DNA of 64,000 nt from Rachycentron canadum (GCA_038496675.1 CM076671.1:5081133-5145132), one strand, 5' to 3'. Positions 13,734 to 27,158 are shown, numbered from the stretch's first letter. Translations and numbers: made by a program. The notes: a model not told the origin generated them from the sequence alone.

Positions 13734-13995
13734 GGTGCTTTAGCTCAGGAGGTAGAGCAGGTCATCCACTAATCAGTTGGGTGGACCCCCCCAGTCCCCA
13801 GGCCTGCATGTTAAAGTGTCAGGATTTTGAACCCCTGATGGCTGCTTGAGTGGAGAGAGTGTGTGGTAGAAGCACTGTATGTCTAGCAAAAAGCTCTGTA
13901 TGAAGATGTATGAATGGTGAACATTACTCACAGTATAAAGTGCTTTAAGTGGTCGATGACTAGAAAGCCACTATATAACTGCAGTCCATTTACCA
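13734..13995 (+). mobile_element. tRNA-derived SINE, degenerate
   Basis: The head has a tRNA-like A box (tagctcaggaggtagagc), the middle has the tgaacccctgatggctgc block, and the tail has gtgctttaagtggtcgatga and cactatataactgcagtcca, the widespread teleost SINE tail. The B box is eroded. Not a tRNA gene. Confidence 0.85.
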
Positions 13996-14629
13996 GTTGC
14001 CATGTTTTTAAAAAAAAAAATTCACATAACCAATGGACAGTTCAACCACTTCGCTTCTGTAAAAGAGCTGCAGAGGATCCACACCTAAACCCGTTCTTTC
14101 ATTAATTAGCTTAGAGTAAGTAACATAAGAGAGGAAAGAGCAAATAGGTTTGTATCACTGGACAAAATGAAGACTTAAATGGATTTTTCACAAACATGGA
14201 AAATAAAATAAACATGGTCGACCTTAGAACTGGTGAGTGTTTTATAAAATGTTGATAAATTGCCACTTAGTTCAACCAACTATGATACAGCATAAATATA
14301 AGTAAATGAATGAATGCTACTAACCTAACCTACACATTGAAGTTAGGTTGTTAATCATAGTTATGATATGGTATAATCCATGACATATATGCGATACTTT
14401 CAGGAGCGCCAGTGCCTCAGGTCCAGTTTAATGGTTTACGGCGAACATAAACAGCCTGGTTAACTAAATACACAAAGTACTGAGTCAAAGGAGATCCTTT
14501 GATGCCAATGTATTTTTTTTCTCACACGCGCGCACACACATACATACACACACTTACAATTACCATATGCTGTTGTGGCGTCTTTGTATCTGAAGCCTAA
14601 CCTGTATAATAGGTGTCACATTAGCAAGA

Positions 14630-14830
14630 CAACAAATCAAACCATCCTTCATTTCCCTGGCTTCTCCTCTGCTCCACAGCTGTAGGCCTCTCTTTGTTGT
14701 CAGGGGAGTTTCTAATTAATATGATAAATAAGATGGTGGGTTCGACTCCCTGATGCTTTTTAATTGGAGGAAGCCTTGAATGGCACGCGGGCAGAGGCAG
14801 AGATTAGCGGGTTATTTGTGGGTGTTTTGT
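14630..14830. promoter_or_regulatory. Candidate conserved non-coding element
   Basis: Unique block with tttctaattaatatgataaa, ctttttaattggagg and gattagcgggttatttg, dense in homeobox-type TAAT/ATTA words, between microsatellites. Confidence 0.3.
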
Positions 14831-15223
14831 ATGAGAAGGAGAGAGAAAGAGGGAGAGGGAGAGGGAGAGAGAGAGAATTTTTATCCTCGCAGTGATTTCC
14901 TGCCTCATTGTGATACTCAACTCAATGCTTGTAACACACACACACACACGCACACTTGAGAGATGGCTCCTGCAACCAGACGTGAGCCACCATGTTAGTG
15001 CTTCCTGATCAAAACCACATTCACATCGTTCTGTTTCCCCCCATTGGCTTCAGTAACACACACACACACAATTTTAGTCTAACACCACAAAAAGTGAATA
15101 TTTTAAGAACGTCATGGAACATAAAACCATTCATTCTTACACTTTTTGTCCATTTTTTGACAAAGAGAATATTTTAAACTAGAAATTTCAACTGAGTTGG
15201 AAACTTTACCATATTTTGTAGTA

Positions 15224-15235
15224 CTGTGTGTGTAT

Positions 15236-15286
<51 letters not shown>
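15224..15286. repeat. (GT)n microsatellite
   Basis: GT run with two TAT interruptions at its start. Confidence 0.95.
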
Positions 15287-15287
<1 letters not shown>

Positions 15288-15419
15288 TCTTCATGGTACA
15301 CTATGCACCACCTACGGAACACAAGAAAATTGGTCGAATATCTGACAGCTTTGCCTCAAGCGTCTACGTATCACCAGCCCACTTCTCTTCAACACACACA
15401 TATTCCACTACATGCGTGT

Positions 15420-15421
<2 letters not shown>

Positions 15422-15465
<44 letters not shown>
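15422..15465. repeat. (CA)n microsatellite
   Basis: About 22 CA units, 140 bases after the GT run; the two are complementary and could pair. Confidence 0.95.
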
Positions 15466-15467
<2 letters not shown>

Positions 15468-15869
15468 CTCTGATCTCCTCATCCTCAACTAATCCTGCAC
15501 CATCTAAATCAGAGCAAACAGCCCAGAGGGAACAAACCACCATTGTTTCGTACCCATCTAATCCCTCTCTCCATCACTCTCATCTCCTTCTTATGTCTGA
15601 CAAGGCTCCTCAACATCAGGGTAGATCAACAAAACCACAACTGTGTGTGTGTGTGTGTGTGTGTATGGTTAGAGAGAACAGTGAAACAACCACAGCAAAC
15701 CAAAGGGGATTTAACTCCAGTTTCTCCAGGCTTATTTTTGTGTCGCGTGTCAAGACTCAACAACTAACAATGTCCTGTCTGGCTGGACAGTCAAAACCTC
15801 TCTCTGCCTCTCTCTGAGAAATTAAGAGCTTGGATCTCAAGAGTAAATTCTTCTTACTGGCACCAGATG

Positions 15870-17095
15870 GTGTGAGAAAAGGAGTAGAAAGGCACAGGAG
15901 GGAAGGGACAAAGAATGTAGAGGAGAAGGGAGAAGGAGATCGGAGATGAAGACAGATTATTGGATGAGAGAGGAGATATAAGAGAGAAGAGGAAAACAAA
16001 ACAGACGATGAAAGAGAACAAATTAGGGAAAAAAAATACAAATGACAAGAGATCATTGGATGAAGGCATACATATAAGGAGGAGATGATGTAAAGACTGG
16101 ACGGAGGGAGGAGAGACAAAAAAATTAGGGAAAAACCACAGAGCCAGAGCAAACTTGAGGAGGAGATGAGGACAAGAGATTAGTGCATGAGGGAGAAAGG
16201 TGATGGAAAGAGGGATAGAAGAGGAGATGAGGGGATATAAAGAAAAATCAAAGAGGTATTAAGAGAAATACACCTGATGGAAAAAAATCAATTATGAGTA
16301 TAATGATTAACAAACTTTATGATTTCAAAGAAAAAGAAACAACAAAAACTTAAATTCTGTACATATTCACAACTCTCGTTTGAGTTGTAGTATTTATTAA
16401 CTGTAAAAGTCATATCCAGTGATTCCTAAACTTCACAGCACCGTACATCCCAAAAATAAACTCCCACAGGTTTGACCCTATGCTCTTTCCACAGATGCTG
16501 ACGTATTGGAGAAGTAAATAGACAAGCCCAGTACTTTGGGCCTAAAATAAAAACATTGTCATATACTTCACCAAAGCAGGTGACTCACTACTGCAACAGA
16601 GAGAAAAGTGGCATCAGCTGAGCCTGATGCTGCAGTCCTCTGAGCCTGACAGAAACCATGCTGACTCCCTGCTCTACAGTCTGTTAATAACTCCGGCCCC
16701 ACTATGTTCGTCAAAATGAACTGGCTTGAATATAGACCTCCAGCTGCCTCTATGGTATGATCCTGGTGAGGTGAGATGAACAAACTGGGAAACACAGTGG
16801 AGACTACGGAGAATATGAAGAGATGCAAGAGAGGAGACGCTTACAAGAGAAGTGAAAAGGAGCAGAAAAGAGTAGTAAGACAGAACAGAGGAGAGGAAGG
16901 ATAAACCATAAGAGGAGATGATGGGGAAAATGAAGACAAAAGAGGTGGTGACAGAAGATATAAAAGAAAAGAAAGAAGAGATATCAAGTGGAGAAGAGAG
17001 ACAAGATATAGAGAGAAGAGACGAAAGAAGGGAATAAAAGGAAGGAGAGGAAGAGAAATGAGAAGGGGAGAGGAAACAAGGAGAAGAGACAGAAA
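15870..17095. repeat. Imperfect polypurine tracts
   Basis: Two GA-rich stretches (about 15870-16250 and 16800-17095) with almost pure purine runs on the plus strand and no fixed unit; the opposite strand yields long spurious Ser/Leu/Phe-rich open frames. Confidence 0.75.
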
Positions 17096-17658
17096 AGAGA
17101 CACATACACACGCACGCACACAGTTGCCACTTTGCCACAGCAGCATTTAAAGCTGTAATGACAGGCCAGAGAGTGATAAGAGACTCTGAGTGGAGAGGCC
17201 ACTATAGCTGCTCTCCTCTCCCTGCTAACAACTGTAATTATCCAAACTCCACACTCACTACTATTGATCTCTCCCTCTCCCTCCTCCCCCCTCCCTGCCT
17301 GAGTGTGTGTGTGTGTCTGTGTCTATGTGTCTCTTTCTCTCTCTCTCTGACAGGGTGACAGGAGAGTGCGTCCCTCTCAGCACAAGAGTTGTTCACACCT
17401 GCTGCCAGTAGATGTGGAGAGCAGCGACAAGGACTTGGACAAATACGTGACAGCCACAAAACACAAATATTGGTGCAGCTCCGCTGTTCCCCTCATTCAT
17501 GGTGTGCGTTAAGGAGCGTGTGTGTGTATGTGTGTGTTAGTTTGTGTGTGTGTGTGTGTGTGTGGGGGGGGGGGTTATGTCTCTCACACCTGGTTTTTGG
17601 AGAACATGGCCAACAGCTTAGCAACAACAGTGTCATCACATCCAGCGCAATTGGTCTT

Positions 17659-17661
<3 letters not shown>

Positions 17662-17705
<44 letters not shown>
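17662..17705. repeat. (GT)n microsatellite
   Basis: About 22 units; another GT run followed by ten Gs lies at 17518-17574. Confidence 0.95.
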
Positions 17706-17707
<2 letters not shown>

Positions 17708-18563
17708 CTTCCAAGGTTTCATTTAAGATACTTTCTTTCAACCACGTGACACAGTCTTAGACAGAGCTTGTCATAGAGATCTGTTGAAAAAGTTCACTTC
17801 ATCGCTATACAATGCTGGCCTTCGGTCCAGATGGAGACCAGAGTTTAGACATAAACAGAAACTTGGTCTGTCGTGACAGACAAATCCATTTTAAGACTGA
17901 ATAATGGAGGGAAGTGTCAACATAATAACTGAATATGCCAACGGTGTCTTTAGTCAACATCTTTGTAGATATGTCTCACACTGGAATCTGCCTATCATCA
18001 TTGTTTTGTGTATGTGAGCATAGCAAAGGTTTGGGACCCTTTTCCTCCACTGCACAAGTCAGGAACCATTTTAAATTCATCTGTCATAATCTGAAGATTA
18101 AAGGAAGTAGTTAGTCCAAGGAGTTATCAGCATCATCAAGATGACATATTAAACAAATAATGTCCCACTGACAGGGACATTAGATGTTAGAAACTCTAGT
18201 TTCTTTAAATATTCACCAACTGAAACTCAAGGTGCCGCAGAAAAAGATCCAAGCAAAAATAATCAGAAGGAAGCTACAGTAAATTTACCGTTTCCAAAAT
18301 ATACAACAGAGATTAATCATAAGCGAAGAAGCTGTTTGTAAGTTTTATATTAATGAGGGAAAGTGGTTATACTATGTCTCTATACCCAGATTAATCTTTT
18401 AATGAGACAATTATAAACACAGTCTAACAGGCCACAGTTTTCTGTGAAAAACTAAGCCAAGTGTTCTGTATTGTTCAGCTTCCTCAGTTAAACTCATGTC
18501 ACACTGTGTGCTGGCCACAGTGGTTAACCTGTGTGCAGCATGAAGTGCAGAAACACCAAAGTG

Positions 18564-18565
<2 letters not shown>

Positions 18566-18618
<53 letters not shown>
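18566..18618. repeat. (CA)n microsatellite
   Basis: About 26 CA units. Confidence 0.96.
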
Positions 18619-18619
<1 letters not shown>

Positions 18620-19339
18620 CAGAACTGACATACTGTATCTCTGAAATGGAAATGTCAGCTTTTCTGAGGAGTTTGATGGGTCCTTCACAGTCCAAATCTT
18701 ACAGCTAATAGAGGATCATGAAAAAATGAAACATGAACACACTGACAGTGACAATAACCTTGTGCAGGTGTCAGAAGAGGATGACATTAAATGTGTCCTT
18801 CCAGCTGACTGAGATAAGGTTTCAGGCATCCCAGTTTCTGGTGGTATTCAATTGTCTGGCTTAATAACACTAAAGCTCCAAAATCAGTGAAATCAAGAGA
18901 TAACAAAATACTTCCCTGACACTGACCAAAGATAAAGACAGTTATTTTAATTAGCACTTAAGGAGAGACATTAGGGGAAATTAAGCTTAGTTTTTGTCAA
19001 ACCACTAACCTTGTCAAATTCTTCACAAGAGCTAAAATATAATCTGTTTCCCAGATTTGTTAAGTGGTTTGACCACCTGCTGTGCTTTTCTTTGGGCTTC
19101 TCTTTAAAAAAGACACTTTCAACTTCTTGAAACATTTATTTTACCTTTTGATTCTCTACTTCTAAGACTGTTGAAAATAAGTTTAGCATTACTAATTAAA
19201 GTTTACATATGCTCTTTACTTGACCAAAAAACAACAAAGCTTTCATGTTGTTTTTTAATGAGCACACTAACAAGGCTAACAAATCATTATTAGTGGAGAT
19301 AATGGTGTACAAAATGTATTTCCTACTGTGTCAAAGACC

Positions 19340-19990
19340 TGAAGAAGAAAAATAACAATGAAATTGAAAATGTCAGGGCTTTAAGTGTTGAAACTAATCA
19401 GGGGAACTGTCATTATAAAGGCAAGGTTAATAGCTGCTGACAGAATCACCTTCAGCAGACACCAAGATAAGAAAAGGTCTTTTTATTAGCAGTGCTGGGG
19501 CAGATGCACACATACACACACAAATAGTTGTGTATCTCAGTGCACATAAATACTCCACAGAGTCACAGAGGATCAATGTGGGAGATCCAGTCTCTGTGCA
19601 TCTCCTGTTCTCACCATACGTGGACCGTCAGATAGTGCCATTCACCAGGGGGAAGGATTTACAAGTCGCGCCGTGGCCTCGACACCCAGACAAAACCCCT
19701 CTTTTGTTCCCCCATCACCTGTTTCAGATTTATGACGTCCAATTACAAACGTGGATGCTAACAGTATTCCCCATTAGCCTATCAAATGCTTTAGTGGTTG
19801 TTACCTCAAAGGGTTATCTGGGCTTTCAGCAGGGGCGTAACCAATTTATGGCCCCCCCAGGAAAGTCTGAACAAAGACCTCCCTGGCTCTGCTTTTTGTT
19901 TTCCTGCACTGTTCCCCAAGACAGGTAATTAACAGGGAAGGAGTTTGTGGTTAATTTGCGAGATAATTATCTAAATTAAACTGCCTTTCG
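19340..19990. promoter_or_regulatory. Candidate conserved non-coding element
   Basis: About 650 bases of high-complexity sequence (taatagctgctgacagaatc, tttatgacgtccaattacaa, attagcctatcaaatgcttt, gacaggtaattaacaggg). A 132-codon open frame crosses it on the plus strand (19530-19928) but has no recognisable protein and is probably chance. Confidence 0.4.
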
Positions 19991-21639
19991 TCATGCGGGG
20001 CTCTATCTCTCTTTTTCTCTCTCTCTCTCTCTCCCCCTCGCCTGTATGCACGCAATCTCTCTCTATCATTTGATGAGGGTGGTCAGGGTATTGTGCCGCT
20101 GTAGAAACAAAACCAGTAATGACATGTTCTTCTTTCTTTCCTTTTGTTTTCTCCTGCTTTGTTTTGCTTTTTCTTTGTTTTTTAGTCAGAGAGAAAGTAA
20201 ATGAAGAGGGTAAGGGAGCAGAGAGAGAGAGAAACAGAAAAGAGTGGGAGATAACTGAGAATCAGTTTACTTACAGACTTTACCAGATGACAAAAGAGAA
20301 CAGTGCCATTAACACACACACTATAATCTGATCTGCAGCAGCTGTTATTTATCAGTTAGCTCTGAATAGCACCGCTCATCTGCGAGGCAGTGTTTGCCTC
20401 TCAGGAAGAGCTGGCTCAGGAGATCACAGTACTGAGGCAGGGTCTGCAGTGGAAGTGCAGAGTAACATCCAATGTGTCAAATCCACTCAAATCAATGACT
20501 ACAAGTCTCACAGACTTGTTATTATAGTGTGGTCAAGAAAAACTATAGGTCACCATGTGTATGTACATTTAAAACATGAGCTCTGTGGAAAATATGTTTA
20601 AAGCTTAAAGTACACATAAATTATACCCTTCATTATCCTTATGTATACAATTATTAATTACTATTATAATAATTAATAATAATTATTATTGTTGTTGTTC
20701 TGAATGATGTCCAATTGTACCTTTAACCAGTCAAACACTGGTGGTCTTGCTGGTCCTGACAGTATGTCTCTGATAGTCACATCTGCAGGTGTTTTTTTTT
20801 AATTATTATTATTCTTTATGAATTTTATATTCATTTTCTTACATCCCTGGTGGCAGGTCTATAACTGAAAGTTTGGTTCAAATAAATAAAGTATGTGAAG
20901 AAAGTTAAATGTGTTTTTGTATCTAAATCTAACCAAACGTACTGATGCCTGCATTAGATGAGAAAATGTTCATTTGTGTCACTTTGGAGGGAAAGTACAA
21001 AAAGGATTTTAGGAACTTGTTGGGGAGAGTTCTGCTTTGACTGTCTGGCCAGTTCACTACTAAATATGTCAGAATTTCACGCACCATATCGAACACATTA
21101 ATATTCAGAAAATTACAAAAGATGCAATAGCATCCACCCTCATCTTTCCAACCACCCTACACTGTTTAACTCCCTGCAGCGAGTCCCATAAAAGCCATTC
21201 ACTGTCTCTGATATCTGCACACGTGCTACTGACTTTTTCCACCTTGGTGCTTTGAAATACAAACTCTCATCTACAGTATTTGAAAGCGTAAACTGGAAAC
21301 AACATCAGCCGTTTAACCAGAATCACCTCATAGTCTCCAGAATGAAAGCATTACATGACAATAGTAATTAATATAATGTCCTGTCATTTGTTATTTTTTC
21401 CTCAGTAAAACTTGTGTGTAACCCCATCATCATTCCTGAAAAGAGAATCTGTCTTTTAAGACTAATTAATACAAGGTCATATCTACAATCTAAATATGCA
21501 CATATGCTATCACCGAGTCTTTAATGTACAGACTAATGGATATAACCCGACCAACTGAAGCCTCTCTGGAAACAACAGTCCATCATTGTTGGGACATCTG
21601 GGTGGACAGATAGCATCAGTTTGTATTTGATTTCAATTT

Positions 21640-22640
21640 CTCAAATCAAACTTCCTGCCTCAAGTGAAAAACTTTTTTTTTGTGGGAAAACGTCATTAGA
21701 TTTAGCCATTTCCATGCTGCTTTTCAAATTTGCATAAAAATGCCTGGATGGAAACCCAGCTAGTGTCTGTCTTCCTCTCTCCGTCCTCATCCATCCCTCC
21801 TCGCTTCCTCCCTCTCTCTCTCTGTACTGTATGAAGGAGGGATGATCACTCCCTGTCACATCTGTTGGCACGTTGCCATCAAGCCTTGACAGGAAAATAA
21901 CACTCTTCAGGGAAAATAATACACTCGTTCTGCCGTCGGCGCTCCCAGACACATGCCTCGGTTTGTGTGTGTGTGTGCGCGCATCTAAAAGCCCTCGTCG
22001 CTGCTGTCAACCTGAGTACAAAGGATCACTTTATATGATTAGTATGCATCTCTGAAAAACATATTGAACAAAAAGCCCTGCCCCGAATGCTGCTCCACGC
22101 CAATTAATGGATTAAGAAATTATTTTGAGGCGAGGCTTGTTGTGAGACAGCTATGATATGTGGCTGGAGAGGCATTTCTGTTGTGGTTACTGCCAACTAT
22201 AAGGCCGAATGCATTTTGATCATACGACAGCAATGTATAGAAACCAGATATTTGTCCTTACTGAGTGACAAGGCCTACGAAACTTCCCTGTGCCCCGTTG
22301 AAAGCAATGAAAAACAACTTTGGTCCTCTATAAAGGTTGATATAAAACACCCTCTGGCAGCCATATGGGAGGCTCTTGAGCAGCAGCACTCATTTACTGT
22401 GTAGATTCAAACCGTCCAGATCATTTCAGGCTGTGATGTCAGCCACACCATCATCCCAGCGCTGTTTAGAGGACAAAAGCCACTTTGACATGGCAGTTAA
22501 CCCAAGCCTGACAGAGCCCGGACCCCCTTTAACCCTCTGCTCACTCAGCTCTCTCCCCTGAGTTAAGAGCTGCATTTATAGATTTTGGAAAAAAGCTGAA
22601 AATAGAGATTGAAATCGACTGTGCCCTGAGAATGACATTT
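21640..22640. promoter_or_regulatory. Candidate conserved non-coding element cluster
   Basis: About 1 kb, with tttgcataaaaatgcctgga, gtacaaaggatcactttata, cgccaattaatggattaaga, ctataaaggttgatataaaa and gacaaaagccactttgacat. Rich in homeobox and TCF/SOX-like words with only one short GT run. No gene product recognised. Confidence 0.45.
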
Positions 22641-22727
22641 GATTTCTTACTTAGCGGTACTCGCTAAGTGCGCATGTGAGTGGTGGATAAAAGAGAAACA
22701 TGTGTTTTCCTTTTTTCGCCAGGGCTG

Positions 22728-22870
22728 CAAATAAGATTTTTCTGTTAGTGAATCTGTCAATTAAAATCCTTGCACTGAGAAGCCAGACCTAGATATTTTT
22801 GCTTTAAAAACAACCTAAACAAGTCATCAAGATTGTTGATGATTAATTTTCTTTTGATGGTTGAGTAATT
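22728..22870 (+). mobile_element. Non-autonomous DNA-transposon fragment, same family
   Basis: Has agggctgcaaataagatttt, tagatatttttgctttaaaa, and the end gatgattaattttcttttga, matching parts of the family seen at 905 and 42881. Confidence 0.5.
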
Positions 22871-25079
22871 TTTGTTAGCTGTAGTTTACACAATAGCAAA
22901 ATCAAAGGAAAAGGTAAAACATATCAATGGTGAAATGTTTCTCTTGACCCCATATTAACTGCATTCATTTCGGAATATGCAAGCACACAATAAATGAAAT
23001 GAAATATTGAGACCAAGGTCTCAAGATTAGATGATGCAGACAATCAGCCTTTGCTGTATATTCTCAAAAGTGCACCAATTGCTCTAAAATGGATTCCTCC
23101 TCGGCTTCTTTGTTTAGTATGAAAGTTTTTCTTTTTCAAACTAGCTTTCTAGATTCTAGCTGCAACTATTAAGTTGGTTTGCGGTTGTTAATGTTGTTGT
23201 ATAAAGCATCGGTGACAGTATTTTAGCATGGATTTAGAGCAATAGTTCAAATGTTAACTATTACAAAGGGTTATTCAGCCAAATAGCACAACCAGCACAG
23301 CAACACTAACATTTACACAGGCCTGTGCACTCGCAGGGCTCAAAATATATTTGCTCATGTGATTAGAAATGTATTGAGCAGACTGAAGTACATGATGTGA
23401 TACATGGACAAAAAGTGAGCATGTATAGTTACATCAGGAAGCTGATGGATATTCTTAACCATTATAGACCTGGAAAAGGGCTTCATTCTCAATTTCCACC
23501 CGACAACATGAAAATGGCAGTCCATTTTCCTCCACTAATGCAAACAATACAGCTCCTCTAAAATCATTGTAATTGGTTGGACCATTTAGTCTGACTGAAT
23601 ATCTTGTGTGATGCTTGCAGTGGAGTGATGATGACAGTGTAGTTCCTTCATAGTGAGGGGGTCTATGTAATTGGTGGAGCACTGACATGCGGGTGCTTGG
23701 GAAATCCATTTAAATATATACAGATTTGCATTTGTGATGCTTGTCAACTAGGCAGCTGAAAGGTGACATGTCACTAGCACTTGTTTTTGTTCTAAGCTGT
23801 TTATTTTACTGTAAAAATTCACCTTTTTATATGAATAAATGTCTTTTTTTGCTGCAGTTCAGAGATGAATTGACTGAACAGTTTATGAAGGCTTTGCATT
23901 TAGTTTTCCAAACACTGACACTGATCATGAAATTGTCTGCCTGCTTGTGAATTTACTGTAATGTGGTTTATTTTTGAGTCTCATAGGTCGAGATGATAAG
24001 CAGACTCAGAAGATGTATGGAGTAGGCTGGTTGCCATGAAAATACTTGAGCTCCTGAGCCATAAAGACACTGACTAGATTTAGTTTCTATGAATTTGGGA
24101 GCTGTGACACTGACCTGTTGTGGTGAGTCTTACTCAGCCAGTGCAAACAGTTGTATGGAGTTTGAAAGACATTGTGAGGACATTTATTTGGCAGGTGAAG
24201 ACTGGTTGCATTATGGGAAATGTAGGATACCTTGACCTACAGTATACTAAGGACTAAAAGTCGAATAGGTCAGAATGTCCATTCCTAACTTTGTGAAAGT
24301 CATAAATGCTAAGTTGAATTTAACAATTTGTGTTTTTAAGGCAGACTTGTTGTTTTTTTAGATGCTAAATTCTTAAAATATAACTGTTTTTCAGCCCTAA
24401 AGCTGGAATTATATTTGTGTAAACCAGGCTCTACCTTGTCATAAGGTAAAACCCTCACAGCTATGTCTGCAGTTTCCAGACAACACACAGTTCAACCTCT
24501 TCAGCCTTTTTTTTTGACATTGCAGTAAAACCTAGCACAGCCTTAACAAATACACCACAAAGTTATTTTTGTATTCACAGCCTTGAATTTACAGCAACTG
24601 TGAACGTATTCCCACAACACTAAAGGTTGACACCTGCAGCAGGATAACTGTCCAACAAACTATGAGTTAGTGTCTTCTTCTCATTTACAAGCTCAGATTA
24701 TTTTGTGATTAGACAATACACTAAGAAGAAAAGACAAAAGAAAGTCACCTCTTTCACTTTGCCTGATCAGCAAAATAAAACAAGCCTGGTCATACTCATC
24801 CTTACCCAGAAACTAGAAATAAGAAGACTGAGCTGCTTATTCTTAGTCTTACTCTTCAACCCAGAAATTGGGTTGAGGGAATGTGTCTTTTTGTATGTGT
24901 GGTTTTTTTTTTTACATAAAATATACTTGAACCCTGGCTATTTTTGTCAACACATTAGAGGCAGAGTGTGCAGTCTGCTGTGCTGGAGGCCCTCTCACCA
25001 GGATCTGTTTGTCAGCTCCCATGTTTACTGCGTGGAGAATAAATGCAGAATGCCGAATATCCATCACATTAACATGGTT

Positions 25080-25180
25080 TGAAAGCAGCCTGGCACTTTA
25101 GGCTATTCAGTCCACAGGAAAGCTCTCATATCCCATTGGTCCCCATTTTGTCTGAAAATGGTTCGGATTGCCGTACCTCA
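25080..25180. promoter_or_regulatory. Candidate conserved non-coding element, short
   Basis: Short unique block with ggcactttaggctattcagt, cccattggtccccattttgt and a CCAAT box on the reverse strand; weaker case than the others. Confidence 0.2.
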
Positions 25181-26209
25181 CTCATGTTTGCATCTTTATT
25201 TTCAAAAACAATTTCAATGTAGTCGTGTTGGTTTTGATTTTTCAATTTTGAGTTCTACAGTAAAGCTTTTTGTTACGAGCCTCAACTCTCGTTCTCCCTC
25301 TCTCTTTCTGTGTGTCACCTACTATAATGGGAATTACCACTGAGACAGTTTGAAACTTTTGCAGGTGATCATGCTTGAACAGCTGCAGTATCACAACCAG
25401 CAAGACACAGCAGCAAAACTTTACAGGTGTGTAACTGAGATCAAAATCAAGTCTGACATATAAGATGGGTGAGGTGTCGCCCATGAGAATTTTTTGTGTT
25501 TAAATATGTCAACAACCTGAGACATTTGTAACTCGTGTTAACAGGCAGTTCTATTCATGTAAAATGTGTCTTTATCTAGAAAGAGAGGATATAAATTATG
25601 TAGTCACACATACTCTTCTCTTCATAAACCTATCTGTGTACAGCTACATTGTAATGTGCTATTATCAATTTATCAAGTGCCATTATTCTTACATAATTAA
25701 CCACTTTTCACTTTTTGCTGTGTTTGACCAAAACATCCACTTTTTTATCGCAGCCCAACACAATACACAAACACTAATACAAATACGGGCACAACTGAGC
25801 ACAGATGAATTGTTGGAACTAATTAATCTGATTAAAGTTTAAAGTTAATAAAATGACAGTAAAAAAAAATTATGAGTTCAATTTATAGGGCATTTTAATT
25901 GAGTTGAGCCACATAGGTTTACTATAAAAGAAAAAGTATAATTATACAATATTTTTATGATTTCTGTCAAATAAAATTGTAAAGCAAGTCTTTGATATGA
26001 ATACAGACATTAATATTAAATATTATCAGTCTCATCTTGAAGAACAGACTAATACCTGTGAAAGTTCTGCCATATTTGTGGTGTTTGGTCATGAATAATT
26101 TTTTTGCATTTTCCAACATGTCATAAATGTAAATTTCTTCATCTGCTAAATAGCTGAACTTTTGTGGCACAGATGGCTGTGGTGCATTGTGGGATACACA
26201 TAGCTCTGA

Positions 26210-26229
26210 ATACTGCTTCGAAGCAGTAT
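26210..26229. repeat. 20-bp perfect palindrome
   Basis: atactgcttcgaagcagtat, followed by inverted words cataatgg/ccattatg (about 26259-26306). Confidence 0.85.
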
Positions 26230-26502
26230 CAGGAAAAGTGCGTGAGAGACTCTACGCTCTCATAATGGCAGTCTTTATTCCATTCAAGCTCATTCGGCCA
26301 TTATGGTGCAGTTAGTCTGAATAAAAACTCAAGAAATGAAATAATGTGCACATAGAGGAAGGAAGTGATATTTCCAAGATGTCTATTCATATTTTCATCT
26401 CAGCAGCTCTGGAAAAAAAACACCTACACAGTCCGATGTAACACCATTTCCTCATTTACAGTGCACAGATGATTGATTAATAATTTACAGTAATCTATCT
26501 GC

Positions 26503-26522
26503 AAAAAAAAAAAAAAAAAAAA
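26503..26522. repeat. Poly-A run, 20 bases
   Basis: Homopolymer; no retroposed gene recognised upstream. Confidence 0.9.
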
Positions 26523-27158
26523 GCTCTGTGGTCCCTCACTCCCTCACAGTGAAAACTTTTCTCAGTTAAAATTCAGATCTTTTACTCGGAGTTGAGCCAT
26601 TAAGAGCAGGGATTTGAGTTTATTGTATGTAGGAGCTATTTCTGACTCAGAAAAAATGACATAATTTATTATGATAATGTTGCAAATTAGGTGTGAAATT
26701 TTTAAATCCTTTAAACTTTAATTAATCTTGCATAAACAGTAAAGATTTCAAGCCAAATGAGAAGAGGGCCTTTCCTTCCTCAGATTAAATATTGAACTAT
26801 AGCTGCTCACATTTAATAATAAACTGAGCAACACAGTAAAAATACTGCAAAGCGAATTTTTAACTTGCAGAGTCTCCTATCACAGATGTCCTACTGATGT
26901 GACATTACCATCCCCTCCAGCTGGTTCCCCCGATGCAACACATGAGTAATACAGGCTTTGATCTTGCTGCACATGGTCAGTTGGGTGGTTTCCAGTCAGA
27001 TCACACATGCTGACACTGTGTACATGTGTTTATATAAGTTAATAGGACAGTCAAAGGCCTCAGTGGTTTCTCTGTGGTTGAGACAACTGTCCTAAAGTGG
27101 ATGTTGAGCTCCCTCTAGTGCTTAGTTAAGTTAGGTTGGCAGCGTAACCCCCCCCCCC

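Larger units (their letters stand above)
14831..19339. other. Intergenic, microsatellite-dense
   Basis: Contains at least five CA/GT tracts and the polypurine stretches. No exon recognised. Confidence 0.65.

Noticed and set aside
13734..13810. tRNA gene
   Set aside because: A-box-like start only; B box and acceptor stem are missing and a SINE tail follows.
15197..15817. 206-codon open frame, plus strand
   Set aside because: Built from GT and CA microsatellites (CVCV and THTH runs); no domain, no splice context.
16674..17138. 154-codon and overlapping Ser/Leu-rich frames, minus strand
   Set aside because: Complement of a polypurine tract; composition bias explains the lack of stops.
19530..19928. 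132-codon open frame, plus strand
   Set aside because: Within a block that looks like conserved non-coding DNA; sequence is not like any protein I know.
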